Assembly (NCBI GenBank): GCA_041175665.1
Contig: JBEDEM010000001.1
Coordinates: forward strand, 1 to 64,000
Direction of reading: 5' to 3'
Source: UBA3064 sp016868095
GTDB taxonomy: Bacteria; Pseudomonadota; Gammaproteobacteria; Burkholderiales; Burkholderiaceae_E
Length of the DNA: 64,000 bases
The position numbers and the translations under genes were made by a program. This document shows positions 1 to 9,604 of this stretch, piece by piece. The number at the start of each line of letters is the position of its first letter. Within the stretch, counting starts at the first letter, position 1. The notes beneath the pieces were generated by a model that made no database searches, was not told the DNA's origin, and worked only from the letters and a program-made list of their open reading frames with translations.

Positions 1-106
1 CACTGGCCTCGACGATGACCACCTCTTTGCCTTCGCGCGCCATCTCACGAGCACAGGCAAGACCAACCACGCCGGCGCCAATCACCAAACAATCGATGGT
101 TTCCAT
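1..106 (-). CDS. FAD-dependent oxidoreductase, N-terminal fragment (runs off the window)
   Basis: Only the first 35 codons are visible. The gene starts at the ATG read on the minus strand at 106 and continues past base 1. The translation opens with a Rossmann-type dinucleotide-binding motif, IGAGVVGLACAREMA, followed by an acidic strand end (VVIVEA), the ADP-binding fold of DadA/LhgO-like FAD oxidoreductases. It begins 12 bp after the repaired stop of the GMC oxidoreductase, so it is probably the third gene of the gabD-GMC operon. The substrate cannot be told from this fragment. Confidence 0.75.
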   Translation of the reverse strand, partial: METIDCLVIGAGVVGLACAREMAREGKEVVIVEAS

Positions 107-118
107 ATGTCGGTGATC

Positions 119-1814
119 CTAGGAAGCCGAGCGCCGGGCCTGCAACATCCAAGCAGCCGCACGCTCTGCAATCATGAGCGTGGGTGCGTTGGTATTGCCC
201 GAGGTAATCGTCGGCATGACCGATGCATCGGCCACCGGCCACTCTGAGCCCTCGAACCCCGTGGCAGCGCAATTGGGCATCAACCACAGCACTTGGATCG
301 GAGGCAGGTCCCATCTTTAAAGTGCCCACGGGATGGAAAATCGTCGTCCCTACCTTACCTGCTGCTTCCACCAAGGCCTCTTCGCTTTCATACTGGGGAC
401 CAGGAAGATATTCCTGCGGACGAAACGCAGCTAATGGCGCCTGATTAACAATGCCTCTTGTCACGCGTATGGCGCTGGCTGCAACCTGTCGATCGTAATC
501 GGTGGCGAGGTAGCAGGGATCAATTCGTGGTTCGGCAAGGCTGTTGGGATGGTTGATATGGACCGAGCCCCTGGAGCTCGGCCTAAGGTGACAAACCGAG
601 GCGGTAAAGGCGGGAAAGTCGTGAAGTGGTTCGCCAAAGCGTTCGAGCGACAAAGGCTGGATATGGTACTCAAGGTCAGCACGGTCGACCGAGGCTGAAG
701 AACGGGTGAAGACACCCATCTGGCTTGGTGACATCGTGAGCGGACCAGTTCGGAATAATAAGTATTCCAATCCCATGGCGGCACGTCCCCACCAATGCTT
801 GGCTTGCGCATTGAGGGTTTTCACACCCGAAACTTTGTAAATAAGTCTCAACTGCAAATGGTCCTGGAGATTTTCGCCAACGCCAGCAAGACGATGCCTA
901 GGCCTTATGCCCATGCCCGCGAGGCGCTCGACTTGGCCCAGACCAGATCGTTCCATAATTTGGACCGAACCAATAGCACCAGCAGACAACACCAGTTCAG
1001 CACGAGCCCCAACCCTCACAGGATCTGAAAGTATCTCACTGCCCTGCAGGCCTGCGCGTTGACTACGATTTCGGTACTGAACCCCAATCACTTTGCAGCT
1101 ATCTTGAGGATCAAAAATTAGATGATCAACCACAGCCTGGCTAATAACCGTCAAGTTAGGGCGCGACAAGGCAGGCTCTAAGAAGGCTTTGCTTGCATTC
1201 CAGCGAACCCCGCGGCGCTGATTCACCTCAAAATACCCACAGCCCTCGTTATCACCGCGGTTGAAATCGTCACAAGCCGGAATGCCGCTTGCGTGAGCGG
1301 CCTTTGCAAAAGCATCTAGCAAATCCCAGCGCAGCCTTTGACGCTCAACCCGCCACTCACCGCCCGATCCATGCAAGGGATCGATCGATCCATCATCGCA
1401 AGCGTGGTAATCCTCGTGTTGCTTAAAGATCGGCAGCACCTTGTCCCAGCACCAATCAGGATTGCCCAGCGATTCCCATTGATCATAGTCCTGAGCCTGT
1501 CCTCGCATATAAATCATGCCGTTAATCGAAGAGCAACCTCCCCAGACTCTGCCACGCGGGTACTTTAAGCTTCGACCCGCGAGCCGCTCTTGTGGCGTGG
1601 TTTGAAATAGCCAGTCCGTGCGGGGATTACCGATGCAATAAAGGTAGCCGACCGGAATATGCACCCAAAGATAATCGTCGCGCCCACCCGCCTCAAGCAG
1701 CAAGACCTTGTTTCGCGGGTCGGCCGATAATCGGTTGGCAAGCAGACAACCTGCTGTGCCTGCCCCAACAACAACGAAATCGAAGCTAGTCTGAAATGGC
1801 TGACTTTGCTGCAT
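119..1814 (-). CDS. GMC-family FAD oxidoreductase (choline/alcohol dehydrogenase type), frameshifted near the 3' end
   Basis: Glucose-methanol-choline oxidoreductases oxidise alcohols with bound FAD. The N-terminus has the FAD motif VGAGTAGCLLANRLS (about residues 16-30), then the GMC signature around GGCSSINGMIYMRG, and near the end the catalytic-His segment FHPVGTLKMGP. After GLRVA the frame changes because GTGGCCG is repeated in tandem. Dropping one copy restores VADASVMPTITSGN and TNAPTLMIAERAA, the usual C-terminus with the second active-site Asn, and a TAG stop at 119-121, giving 562 residues, normal for the family. Read as it stands, the frame runs on to 45 with a nonsense tail. gabD lies 25 bp upstream on the same strand, which suggests an alcohol to aldehyde to acid route. 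The substrate is not identifiable. The shift may be real or an assembly error. Confidence 0.85.
229..242. repeat. 7-bp tandem duplication (CGGCCAC x2) causing a frameshift
   Basis: CGGCCAC occurs at 229-235 and again at 236-242. With two copies the GMC oxidoreductase frame is lost. With one copy the protein continues into the conserved C-terminal motif of the family. Confidence 0.9.
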
Positions 1815-1839
1815 AGCGGTTCCCCTGCGCGCTTAAGGA

Positions 1840-3306
1840 CTAGATCCCAGCGAGGGTTAGGTATTTCGTCTCTAAATATTCATCCAAACCCTCTTTGGCG
1901 CCCTCACGGCCCAAACCCGATTGCTTCACACCCCCAAAAGGCGCGACTTCTGTGGACAGAATGCCGCTATTGACGCACACCATGCCAGCCTCGATGGCTT
2001 CCGCGACCCGGAGGACACGTCCAAGATCACGAGCATAAAAATACGCCGCAAGGCCATACTCGCTTGCATTGGCCATATCGATAACTTCCTGCTCGGTCTG
2101 AAAGCGAAAGAGCGGTGCAACCGGGCCGAAGGTCTCCTCACGAGCCACCCTCATGCGCTGGGTGACCCCCGTCAACACCGTTGGCTCAAAAAATAGGCCG
2201 CCGCGCTCATGGGGCTTGCCACCTACCGCAAGGCTCGCACCCTGACTGAGTGCATCCGCGATATGCGCTTTTACTTTTTCAAGCGCTGCGGGCTCAATCA
2301 AAGGTCCGATCAAAACCCCAGGCTCGGTTCCAGCACCCACTGGCATCGCAGAAACCTTGGCTGCTAGTTTGGCGGCAAAGGCATCGTAGACAGCGTCTTG
2401 CACATAAATACGGTTGGCGCATACACAGGTTTGGCCTGCATTGCGGTACTTGGAAGCGAGCGCACCTTCAACAGCCGCATCAAGATCTGCATCGTCAAAC
2501 ACAATAAAGGGCGCATTGCCGCCCAGTTCTAGCGACAGTCGTTTGATGGTGTCTGCCGATTGCCGCATCAAAATACGTCCGACCTCGGTCGATCCGGTAA
2601 AAGAAAGTTTTCGCACCACGGGTGAGGCGCAAAGCACTTCGCCGATTTCGGCTGCCCGATCAGCATCCCCCGTAACAAGATTGAAGACACCCGGGGGTAT
2701 GCCGGCTTGTTCGGCAAGCACGGCCAGTGCGAGCGCTGTCAGCGGTGTGGCCTCGGCAGGTTTGCAAATAACCGTACAACCTGCAGCCAGCGCCGGAGCG
2801 ACTTTGCGAGTGATCATCGCCATGGGGAAATTCCATGGTGTGATCGCCGCACAAACGCCAATCGGTTGGCGCAGGGTTAAGAGCTTCCTATCGCTCATGT
2901 GAGAGGGAATCACCGCACCATAAGCACGTTTGGCCTCCTCTGCGAACCATTCAACAAAAGATGCGCCGTAAGCCACTTCGCCACGGGCTTCAGCAAGCGG
3001 CTTACCCTGTTCGGCTGTCATGAGTTGAGCCAAGTCTTCACTGTGCTTGAGCATCAAGTCATACCATCGTCTTAGGATGGTGGCCCGCGCTTTAGCGGTC
3101 TGTGAGCGCCATGCTGGCCATGCACGATGGGCTGCGTCGATCGCAAGCTGGGTATCAGCTGCACCCATGTTGGCAACTTCAACGATGGTTTGGCCACTGG
3201 CCGGATTACTGACCGGGAAAACAGCCTTACTAAGCGCTGCCATCCAACGACCATCGATATAGGCCTCACTTCGCAGCAGCTGCATGTCTTTAAGCGCTAA
3301 GGTCAT
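1840..3306 (-). CDS. gabD: NAD(P)-dependent succinate-semialdehyde dehydrogenase family protein
   Basis: A 488-residue aldehyde dehydrogenase oxidising an aldehyde (classically succinate semialdehyde) to the acid in the cytoplasm. Landmarks in order are PWNFPMAMITRKVAPAL (cofactor-binding region), FTGSTEVGR (glycine motif), LELGGNAPFIVFDDAD (general-base Glu), GQTCVCANR with the catalytic Cys at about residue 294, and the C-terminal GGVKQSGLGREG of the GabD subgroup. I chose the ATG at 3306 because AAGGAG lies 8 bases before it; an upstream in-frame ATG at 3342 lacks one. It is the first gene of an operon with the GMC oxidoreductase 25 bp downstream, so its physiological aldehyde may be the product of that enzyme rather than succinate semialdehyde. 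The family call is firm, the substrate is inferred. Confidence 0.9.
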   Translation of the reverse strand: MTLALKDMQLLRSEAYIDGRWMAALSKAVFPVSNPASGQTIVEVANMGAADTQLAIDAAHRAWPAWRSQTAKARATILRRWYDLMLKHSEDLAQLMTAEQGKPLAEARGEVAYGASFVEWFAEEAKRAYGAVIPSHMSDRKLLTLRQPIGVCAAITPWNFPMAMITRKVAPALAAGCTVICKPAEATPLTALALAVLAEQAGIPPGVFNLVTGDADRAAEIGEVLCASPVVRKLSFTGSTEVGRILMRQSADTIKRLSLELGGNAPFIVFDDADLDAAVEGALASKYRNAGQTCVCANRIYVQDAVYDAFAAKLAAKVSAMPVGAGTEPGVLIGPLIEPAALEKVKAHIADALSQGASLAVGGKPHERGGLFFEPTVLTGVTQRMRVAREETFGPVAPLFRFQTEQEVIDMANASEYGLAAYFYARDLGRVLRVAEAIEAGMVCVNSGILSTEVAPFGGVKQSGLGREGAKEGLDEYLETKYLTLAGI

Positions 3307-3344
3307 TACGGCATCTCCTTCGGGGTTTGAGTGCTGGAGCAATC

Positions 3345-3359
3345 GCTCAAGCCTTGAGC
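3345..3359. promoter_or_regulatory. Palindrome upstream of gabD, possible operator
   Basis: GCTCAAG and CTTGAGC flank a single C, a 15-bp near-perfect dyad about 40 bp upstream of the gabD start codon. A spacer of one base makes it a poor RNA hairpin, so a protein-binding site is the likelier reading. No regulator gene is adjacent. Confidence 0.35.
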
Positions 3360-3524
3360 AAAAAGAGCAAGTGTAGAACTTGCATCGACTGCTTTGCTAG
3401 CAAGTACCCGACAACTCCCGGGTTCTACGAGGCCTAGTGCAAAGAAAGCGGACTCATCAGGCGATTGAAAGTCCGCCGACTGGCCTTCGACCGCAGCCAG
3501 ATCCCATTGACAAAGGCATCGCTG

Positions 3525-6500
3525 ATGAAGCGCTCAACGAACACACATCATGACTTAGCTTGCGAACTCGACCTCACCTTAGCTCGCGAACTCCACCTGA
3601 CTCACAGGCTTCGCAGGCTAACTTGCCCGCACTTAGCACTGTGGCTTCTACTTGTGCTTTTTTCGATGATTTATGTGCAAGGCGAAGCACTCGCCTGCCA
3701 AAGCGAGATCGGATCGAGCTTTCCTGACAAAGGGCAGGCGTGCGCGCTCGAAGGCACCGCGGCTGACGATCCAAACCTGCTTGCCCTTCCCGGCACGCTC
3801 ACACGAAGCGGCAATCCGGTTGATTTCGTTAGTGGCCGTAAATCCCTAAGGCGCCTGCAATTGCAGTTTTACCCGCAGACGGTTGATGTATTCGGCCAAG
3901 GTCTGCCGTTGACATGGAGCTTATTTTATGACTCAGGTCCCACCCTCCTTGGGAATAAGTCCGAAAGCGGTCTTGCTGGCAAGCGCCCTCTTGGTGGCTT
4001 TGGCTTGATGTGGCGCCACGGCTATGAGTTAAGTCTTAGCAGCGCGCAGCTTGCCGGGAAATCTGCATCAGGCATGGAGGCGCTTGTCGTTCGCATTCAC
4101 CAAGCAGATGGCCTTGTCCATCGATTTGTCTATCGCCCTGAGCGGGGCGTTTTTGCAGCCGAGCAAGCAGAGCTTGGCGAAATTCAAACCTTTGACGCGG
4201 GGCCTTCGCGACGTTGGGTGTGGCGGCAAGTGGGTGGCAGGCAGGCGACCTTTGATGCGACGGGCAGGCTTAAAGGCTGGCGATCGCCGCTTGGTCAACG
4301 CCTAGATCTGGACTACAGCGCCACAGGTCGACTGATTGAAATCACCCACAGCAAACAAAACCAAACTGGAAGTTTGCAAAAGTTAGCAAGCATTCACTTG
4401 CAATGGGATGCCCAACAGCGGCTGATTTCGACGGTTGAACTCAAAGAAGAACGCGAAAACGCAAAGCCCTTGTTGATGGCGCGTTGCCAATATCGATACG
4501 CTGGCGAGGCCTTGGACGCGCCTCTCCTAATTGCTGCTTCGTGCACGCGGACAGGCCAGGCCGATCGCAACTGGTCAGAGCAGTACTTTTATGAAGATCA
4601 GCGCTTTGGCGAAGCCCTCACGCGTGTCCGTCAACAAGGACCTCATCAAGCCCCACTTGAAGCGAGCTATGTTTATGATGAGTCAAAGCGCGTCATCAAA
4701 AGCCAGGGTTTCGGTGAAGCTGCACATGAAGCGCTCACGATTACCTACAGCACACCAACGGCTAATGAGGCCCCTTGGCGTCGACTTCAACGACAAGGGC
4801 AAAGCGTTGAATACCGCTTGGAAGCATCTGCGGGCCGAGGCGGTTTTGCTTCGATGAAGCAAAGCTTAGGACATTGGCGCCGCCAAGACGATGGACCCTG
4901 CGCCTGGTGCCCTGATCTTGCCTCTAAGCATGAAATGCTGCGCGACCGAGTCGGGCGGGTCGTCGAGCTTCGTGATGCAAAGAGCAAGCAATGGCTTGAG
5001 CGGCGGCGCTATGAGACTGAGGACGCTACCGAACTTCCTGTCGAGATACAGCGCCCGAGCGTTCGCGATGGGGCGTTCGCAAGCAGTCGATTTGAACGCA
5101 ACCCGCAAGGCCTTGTCCTGGCGATCGAACACCAAGGGTTTTCACCAAAGGGAAGCCCGACAGCATTTGAAGCGATTCAGCGGCGGATCCGGTTTCGTTA
5201 CGCCAACGATGGCAGTGGCATCCTCTCAGGCTTGATGGATGATGGATCGGGTGAAACCCTCGAGCCCAAACAGTTGGCCCTTGCTTGGGTCATCCCTGGC
5301 CGCCAACTTCAGGGGCTAACTTGGCGTGACAGTGCGCGTTATAGCGACGATTTCGGGCGAGTCGTATTGATTAAGCATCCAGACGGCCGTTGGTCAAACG
5401 CAAGCTACGACGCGCGAGATCGGCTGCTTGAACAGCAAGGAGCCGATGGCAAACGGATGAGCCTGCGCTGGAATGCCTCGTCCAATCCGGTGGAGAAGGA
5501 CTATGGCGAAAGTGGGCGCTCACTTTTTGAATGGTCTAGGCAGGATGATCACAAGGCGCTTTTGCTATCCGCAAGGCGCGAAGCAGCCTCGACGAAGGGT
5601 CCGACGATGGAAATCCATTGGGCTTACGATAAAGATCAGCGCGTGATCAAGCGCAGTCATCAGGTTGGCAGGCATCGTTTCAACTGGAACATCAGCCGCG
5701 ATCACCAAGGGCGCGTTGTGAAAGAGCAGCTGCCTGACGGTGCAAACCTAATCTATCGCTACGATGAGCACGGGCTACTTGCTATAAGTTACCAGCAAGG
5801 TCTGGGCTCGATAAGCCAACATCTTTATCAGCGTATCGACGAGCGATCACGCAAAGACCAAGACCTCAAGGAGCAGCTTCGCTACACGCAACGTCATGCG
5901 GATCGATCCCTTGGCGAACAATCACCTGCTGTTGGCGCAACAGATGGGTCCATCGCTTATCGATTAGGCAATTTCGTCGTGCGCTGGCAGCAAAAGCCTG
6001 GCAGTAGCGGCGAGCTACAAGCGCTAGAAGTTGAGGGACTTGCCAAGTGGGTACTTCATCCCGAATCATCAAGACCCGAATCATCAAAAACCCAAGCATC
6101 AAAACCCCACGCGGCAAGCAATCCCTCGCTCACACAAGGCCTAGCGCGCAACACAAAGCCCGCAAGGCCCGAGCACTCCGAAGCACCCGCAATTGCCAAG
6201 ACCTTTCGCTACGATGGCGCGCAAGCTTGGTTGGGCGATCAGCAAACCACCATGCACTACGATCCGCTTGGTCAACCAGCGCTACTTTCGGTGCAAGACC
6301 GACCCGGGCAGATCATGGTCATGGACGGTTGGCGGCAACTGCTTTTGGCCGATGAAGCTAAAGGCCTCCAAGCGCTGGTTGTGTGGCATGGCGCACTTCC
6401 AATTGCTTGGATCGAATCGGGGCGCGTCTACCACCTGGCCGTCGACTGGCGCGGCGCACCTGTTCTTGCCTTTGACAGCACAGGCAAAGTTCACTGGAAA

Positions 6501-8393
6501 GCCAATTATCTTCATCCGCTGCTATCGGAGATCAAGCATGGAAATGGCAGGCGGAAAATCGCAGCACGCGGCCTTAGCGATCGGTTCATCACCGACCGGC
6601 CAAGGATCAATTTGGGGGTCCCGGGGCGCATTCTTGCCAACGAACAACTCGCCCAGAGGGACCCTCGCCTAAAAACGCTGCAATTTGGCGCTAACCGAGT
6701 CCTTGATGCCGAGTCCCAGCGCTTTTTGCAAGCCGATCCGCTTGGGGCCGCGGGCGATCGTGATCCTTATCGCTACGCTGAGGGCGAGCCCTGGCGTTAT
6801 GTCGATCCTTGGGGGCTTGCCAAGCTCACCTACTTCGCAATCTTGCAAAGCGAGCAAGGAAAACCCTCAGCTTCGACCCAAGGCTTTTCGCCAGGTCGCT
6901 GGTCATTTTTGCTCGAAGCGATCGCACCGGCGCAAACGGCCCCAGGCAGTTCGCTCAGTGGGTGGCAAGGCCTGCAAAATGAATACGCCAAAACCCAACA
7001 GTCCTTGCTTTTTGATGGGCAAGGAAGCTTTCGGCTTTCACAGCAAGACCCCTTATTGGGTCGTTGGTTTGGTGAGGACAGTTTGCGTTTTCAGGCCGAC
7101 CAGGGCGATGAAGTGATGCAAGGCTTTCGCCAACACTATGGCGGCTCGCTCATCAGTCAGAGTGCCTTTGTGATTGAAGACTTTGACGACAACCAAGCCA
7201 CACGTCTCATGGCCCTGCTCTCGCGCGATCAAAAGGCCAGACGTGCCTGCCTGCAACCGGCCACGCCAGTGCTACCCCCGATGAAGTTCAACGACGGCTC
7301 AGCGGATCTTCGACCCGATGCGCCCCAAGGCCAAGGCTCGTCGGTGCAACGTCTGCTCGAGTGTGAAACAGCTACAAGCGGTATCCCAGAGCCGCTTTAC
7401 CTCGGTCTTTACGCAAATGCCCAAGAAAGAGCCCGAGTCGAGCGCCTGCAGGCAGCCGCCCAACTTCAGGAAGCCCCTGCACCCTCATCGATCCAAAGCG
7501 ACTGCTCCAAAGACGCCTGCCGCAGCAAAACAGCGATTGCTGTCAACGGACGCGAGTATTTCGCCTCCTACGGGTCAACCCAATTTGTGCTCGAAACATT
7601 CTTGCGCACCCTTCGGCAGGACGTCCTGCACGCGACTGATCTCGACCCTCGAACGCTCAGCTGGCTGGGTCTCGATCAATCGATCAAGGATACGGGCGGT
7701 CAATCACGGAGCATGAGTTGGTGGATCAATCAAGGCATTGCTCGGGCGCAGTCTGCCGCCCAGGCTTTTGATGCACTGCGTGCACGCCACGGCAAAGGGT
7801 TTTCGCAACAAGCAGCCTTGGAGCTTTGGAACAAAATGACGGCCTCGCAGCAGCTTCAATGGCAGGCCTCGAGTGGCCTAGACCGTGAGGCCTTTGTTGA
7901 TATTTTGGGCTTTAGTCCTGACGGCCGGGCACGCACCGAGTCTGAAGCCAGAAATGCTTTTGCCGCGCATGCGGTGTTTCGCCTGGGTTCGGGCAACAGC
8001 GCAGGTTTTGGTGACTGGCTCAAGGCACTTTTTTCAGACCAGGCACGATTTGGTCTGATCTCGAGGCTTTTGCTACGCCAGCATCTGCGAACACTATTGG
8101 CTGAGCCCGCGCTTCAGGCCCGACTTAGCAATCTTGAGTCTCCAACGACGAAGGCCTTCGATCAGCGCCAACAAAGCATCGAGCAAGACATCGCTTACCG
8201 AGTTGCGCTTATGCACAACGGTGGCAAGCAAGCAGCGGGCGCACTTGATCCGAACCGCAAACCCCCAGCCTATTTGCAGCACTATGCCGAAGAGTTCATG
8301 CGGGTGGCTGGTCGCGGTAATTGGCAGGCCCTACGCTGCGGTCAATCGCTGGGCGTTGCGGGCTTGCAAATGCAAACCGTGAAACTTGCCTGA
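3525..8393 (+). CDS. Large secreted RHS/YD-repeat protein with an unrecognised C-terminal region
   Basis: A 1622-residue protein from the ATG at 3525, which has AAAGG 8 bases upstream; a TTG at 3465 in the same frame is an alternative. A basic stretch and the hydrophobic segment LALWLLLVLFSMIYVQG ending near ALA-C look like a Sec signal peptide. Next comes a segment (GNPVDFVSGRK, then LPLTWSLFYDSG) resembling the N-terminal domain of Rhs proteins. YD-type repeats follow (YDARDRLLEQQG, YDKDQRVIKRS, YRYDEHGLLAISY), then the RHS core end with FLQADPLGAAGDRDPYRYAEG and VDPWGL (residues 1093-1098), the usual site of self-cleavage. About 524 residues follow the core, far more than the 100-200 of a typical Rhs toxin tip, and I recognise no fold in them. 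No T6SS gene and no immunity-like gene lies next to it. Role unknown: polymorphic toxin or cell-surface protein. Confidence 0.85.
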   Translation: MKRSTNTHHDLACELDLTLARELHLTHRLRRLTCPHLALWLLLVLFSMIYVQGEALACQSEIGSSFPDKGQACALEGTAADDPNLLALPGTLTRSGNPVDFVSGRKSLRRLQLQFYPQTVDVFGQGLPLTWSLFYDSGPTLLGNKSESGLAGKRPLGGFGLMWRHGYELSLSSAQLAGKSASGMEALVVRIHQADGLVHRFVYRPERGVFAAEQAELGEIQTFDAGPSRRWVWRQVGGRQATFDATGRLKGWRSPLGQRLDLDYSATGRLIEITHSKQNQTGSLQKLASIHLQWDAQQRLISTVELKEERENAKPLLMARCQYRYAGEALDAPLLIAASCTRTGQADRNWSEQYFYEDQRFGEALTRVRQQGPHQAPLEASYVYDESKRVIKSQGFGEAAHEALTITYSTPTANEAPWRRLQRQGQSVEYRLEASAGRGGFASMKQSLGHWRRQDDGPCAWCPDLASKHEMLRDRVGRVVELRDAKSKQWLERRRYETEDATELPVEIQRPSVRDGAFASSRFERNPQGLVLAIEHQGFSPKGSPTAFEAIQRRIRFRYANDGSGILSGLMDDGSGETLEPKQLALAWVIPGRQLQGLTWRDSARYSDDFGRVVLIKHPDGRWSNASYDARDRLLEQQGADGKRMSLRWNASSNPVEKDYGESGRSLFEWSRQDDHKALLLSARREAASTKGPTMEIHWAYDKDQRVIKRSHQVGRHRFNWNISRDHQGRVVKEQLPDGANLIYRYDEHGLLAISYQQGLGSISQHLYQRIDERSRKDQDLKEQLRYTQRHADRSLGEQSPAVGATDGSIAYRLGNFVVRWQQKPGSSGELQALEVEGLAKWVLHPESSRPESSKTQASKPHAASNPSLTQGLARNTKPARPEHSEAPAIAKTFRYDGAQAWLGDQQTTMHYDPLGQPALLSVQDRPGQIMVMDGWRQLLLADEAKGLQALVVWHGALPIAWIESGRVYHLAVDWRGAPVLAFDSTGKVHWKANYLHPLLSEIKHGNGRRKIAARGLSDRFITDRPRINLGVPGRILANEQLAQRDPRLKTLQFGANRVLDAESQRFLQADPLGAAGDRDPYRYAEGEPWRYVDPWGLAKLTYFAILQSEQGKPSASTQGFSPGRWSFLLEAIAPAQTAPGSSLSGWQGLQNEYAKTQQSLLFDGQGSFRLSQQDPLLGRWFGEDSLRFQADQGDEVMQGFRQHYGGSLISQSAFVIEDFDDNQATRLMALLSRDQKARRACLQPATPVLPPMKFNDGSADLRPDAPQGQGSSVQRLLECETATSGIPEPLYLGLYANAQERARVERLQAAAQLQEAPAPSSIQSDCSKDACRSKTAIAVNGREYFASYGSTQFVLETFLRTLRQDVLHATDLDPRTLSWLGLDQSIKDTGGQSRSMSWWINQGIARAQSAAQAFDALRARHGKGFSQQAALELWNKMTASQQLQWQASSGLDREAFVDILGFSPDGRARTESEARNAFAAHAVFRLGSGNSAGFGDWLKALFSDQARFGLISRLLLRQHLRTLLAEPALQARLSNLESPTTKAFDQRQQSIEQDIAYRVALMHNGGKQAAGALDPNRKPPAYLQHYAEEFMRVAGRGNWQALRCGQSLGVAGLQMQTVKLA

Positions 8394-8554
8394 GCCCGCT
8401 TGCGCGCTGCAACACCTACGCTCCAACACCAAGGCCGCAACACCTAGGCTGCAGCACCGAGGTATTGCGAGCTTGTGCGGCACGGCCCTCGCCTATGATG
8501 GAGGGTCAACAACGACTGGTCTCGCAACTAGCGCTTAGGAGAGAAGTCACAACG

Positions 8555-9604
8555 ATGTTCAACAACCCAGACTTTCAAACGCAGCAAGCGACAAGTGCTT
8601 CGACGGAGCATGTAAAAGCGCTTGCCCTTAGCATGGGCGACCCTGCTGGCATTGGCCCCGAGGTGCTGCTCAAGGCACTGCATCGACTTGGCGCACCAGC
8701 GTGCAGCCCGAGCCAAGCCGAGCAAATCGACACCGAGCCAAAGCTTGCCGTGCGTGTTTTTGGCGATCCCGAGTGGCTCATGCAAAGGGCCAACGAGCTT
8801 GGCCTTGGCGAGGTCTTGCAAAAGGCTTCATGGATTCAGTGGGAAAGCGCTTGTTCAGTGCCACGCACGCTGCCCCAAGGTGTAGCGAGCGCTGAGGGCG
8901 GCGCATGTGCCGTGGCTGCAGTACTGGCAGCTGCAAACGCAGTGATTGCAGGGGCATGCCGGGCCCTGGTCACTGCGCCGTTGAATAAACAAGCCATGCA
9001 CCTGGCAGGCTTTGACTACCCAGGACATACTGAGCTCTTAGCCGAACTTGCTGATCGATGCCCTGTTCGCATGATGCTCGAGCACCAACATTTGCGCACG
9101 GTGTTGCATAGCATCCATTTATCGCTCCGTCAGGCGCTCGATGCACTTGACCGCGCTAGCCTGCTTGAAACCTTCTCGATCGCCGATCGGGCGCTTGGGC
9201 GCATGCTCGGGCGAAGACCAAGACTTTTATTGGCGGCCCTCAACCCTCATGCCGGTGAGGCCGGGGCCTTCGGGCGTGAGGAAATCGAGTTGTTATCGCC
9301 TTGCGTATCGCAAGCACAAGCTCAGGGTTTTTCCATCCTCGGACCATATGCCGCCGACAGTGTTTTTGCCATGGCTTGGGACAATCCCGAGGTGGATGCG
9401 GTCATTGCGCTCTATCACGATCAAGGGCTCATTCCGATCAAACTGCTTGGCATGGACCTAGGCGTCAATATCACGCTAGGGCTACCCTTTGTGCGAAGCA
9501 GTCCTGATCACGGTACTGCCTTTGATATCGTAGGGCGCGGGCTTGCTCGCGAAGACAGTTTTTTGGCGGCGATGCGAGCCGCCCACCGCTACAGCCTTGC
9601 CTAG
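8555..9604 (+). CDS. pdxA: 4-hydroxythreonine-4-phosphate dehydrogenase
   Basis: PdxA oxidises 4-phosphohydroxy-L-threonine with NAD in the DXP-dependent pathway to pyridoxal phosphate. The 349-residue product has LSMGDPAGIGPEVLLKAL near the start, TAPLNKQAMHLAGFDYPGHTE (substrate- and metal-binding His), LNPHAGEAGAFGREE, and the C-terminal ALYHDQGLIPIKLL and SPDHGTAFDIVG. The ATG at 8555 has AGGAGAG 11 bases ahead; the same frame is open further upstream to 8321 but overlaps the RHS gene and has no family similarity. It stands alone, without the surA or ksgA neighbours seen in many proteobacteria. Its stop codon shares the palindrome CTAG with the stop of the convergent pckG. Confidence 0.95.
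   Translation: MFNNPDFQTQQATSASTEHVKALALSMGDPAGIGPEVLLKALHRLGAPACSPSQAEQIDTEPKLAVRVFGDPEWLMQRANELGLGEVLQKASWIQWESACSVPRTLPQGVASAEGGACAVAAVLAAANAVIAGACRALVTAPLNKQAMHLAGFDYPGHTELLAELADRCPVRMMLEHQHLRTVLHSIHLSLRQALDALDRASLLETFSIADRALGRMLGRRPRLLLAALNPHAGEAGAFGREEIELLSPCVSQAQAQGFSILGPYAADSVFAMAWDNPEVDAVIALYHDQGLIPIKLLGMDLGVNITLGLPFVRSSPDHGTAFDIVGRGLAREDSFLAAMRAAHRYSLA

Noticed and set aside
8321..8554. Possible small gene or immunity gene between the RHS gene and pdxA
   Set aside because: The open frame is the in-frame upstream extension of pdxA; it overlaps the RHS 3' end and shows no protein-like conservation or ribosome-binding site.
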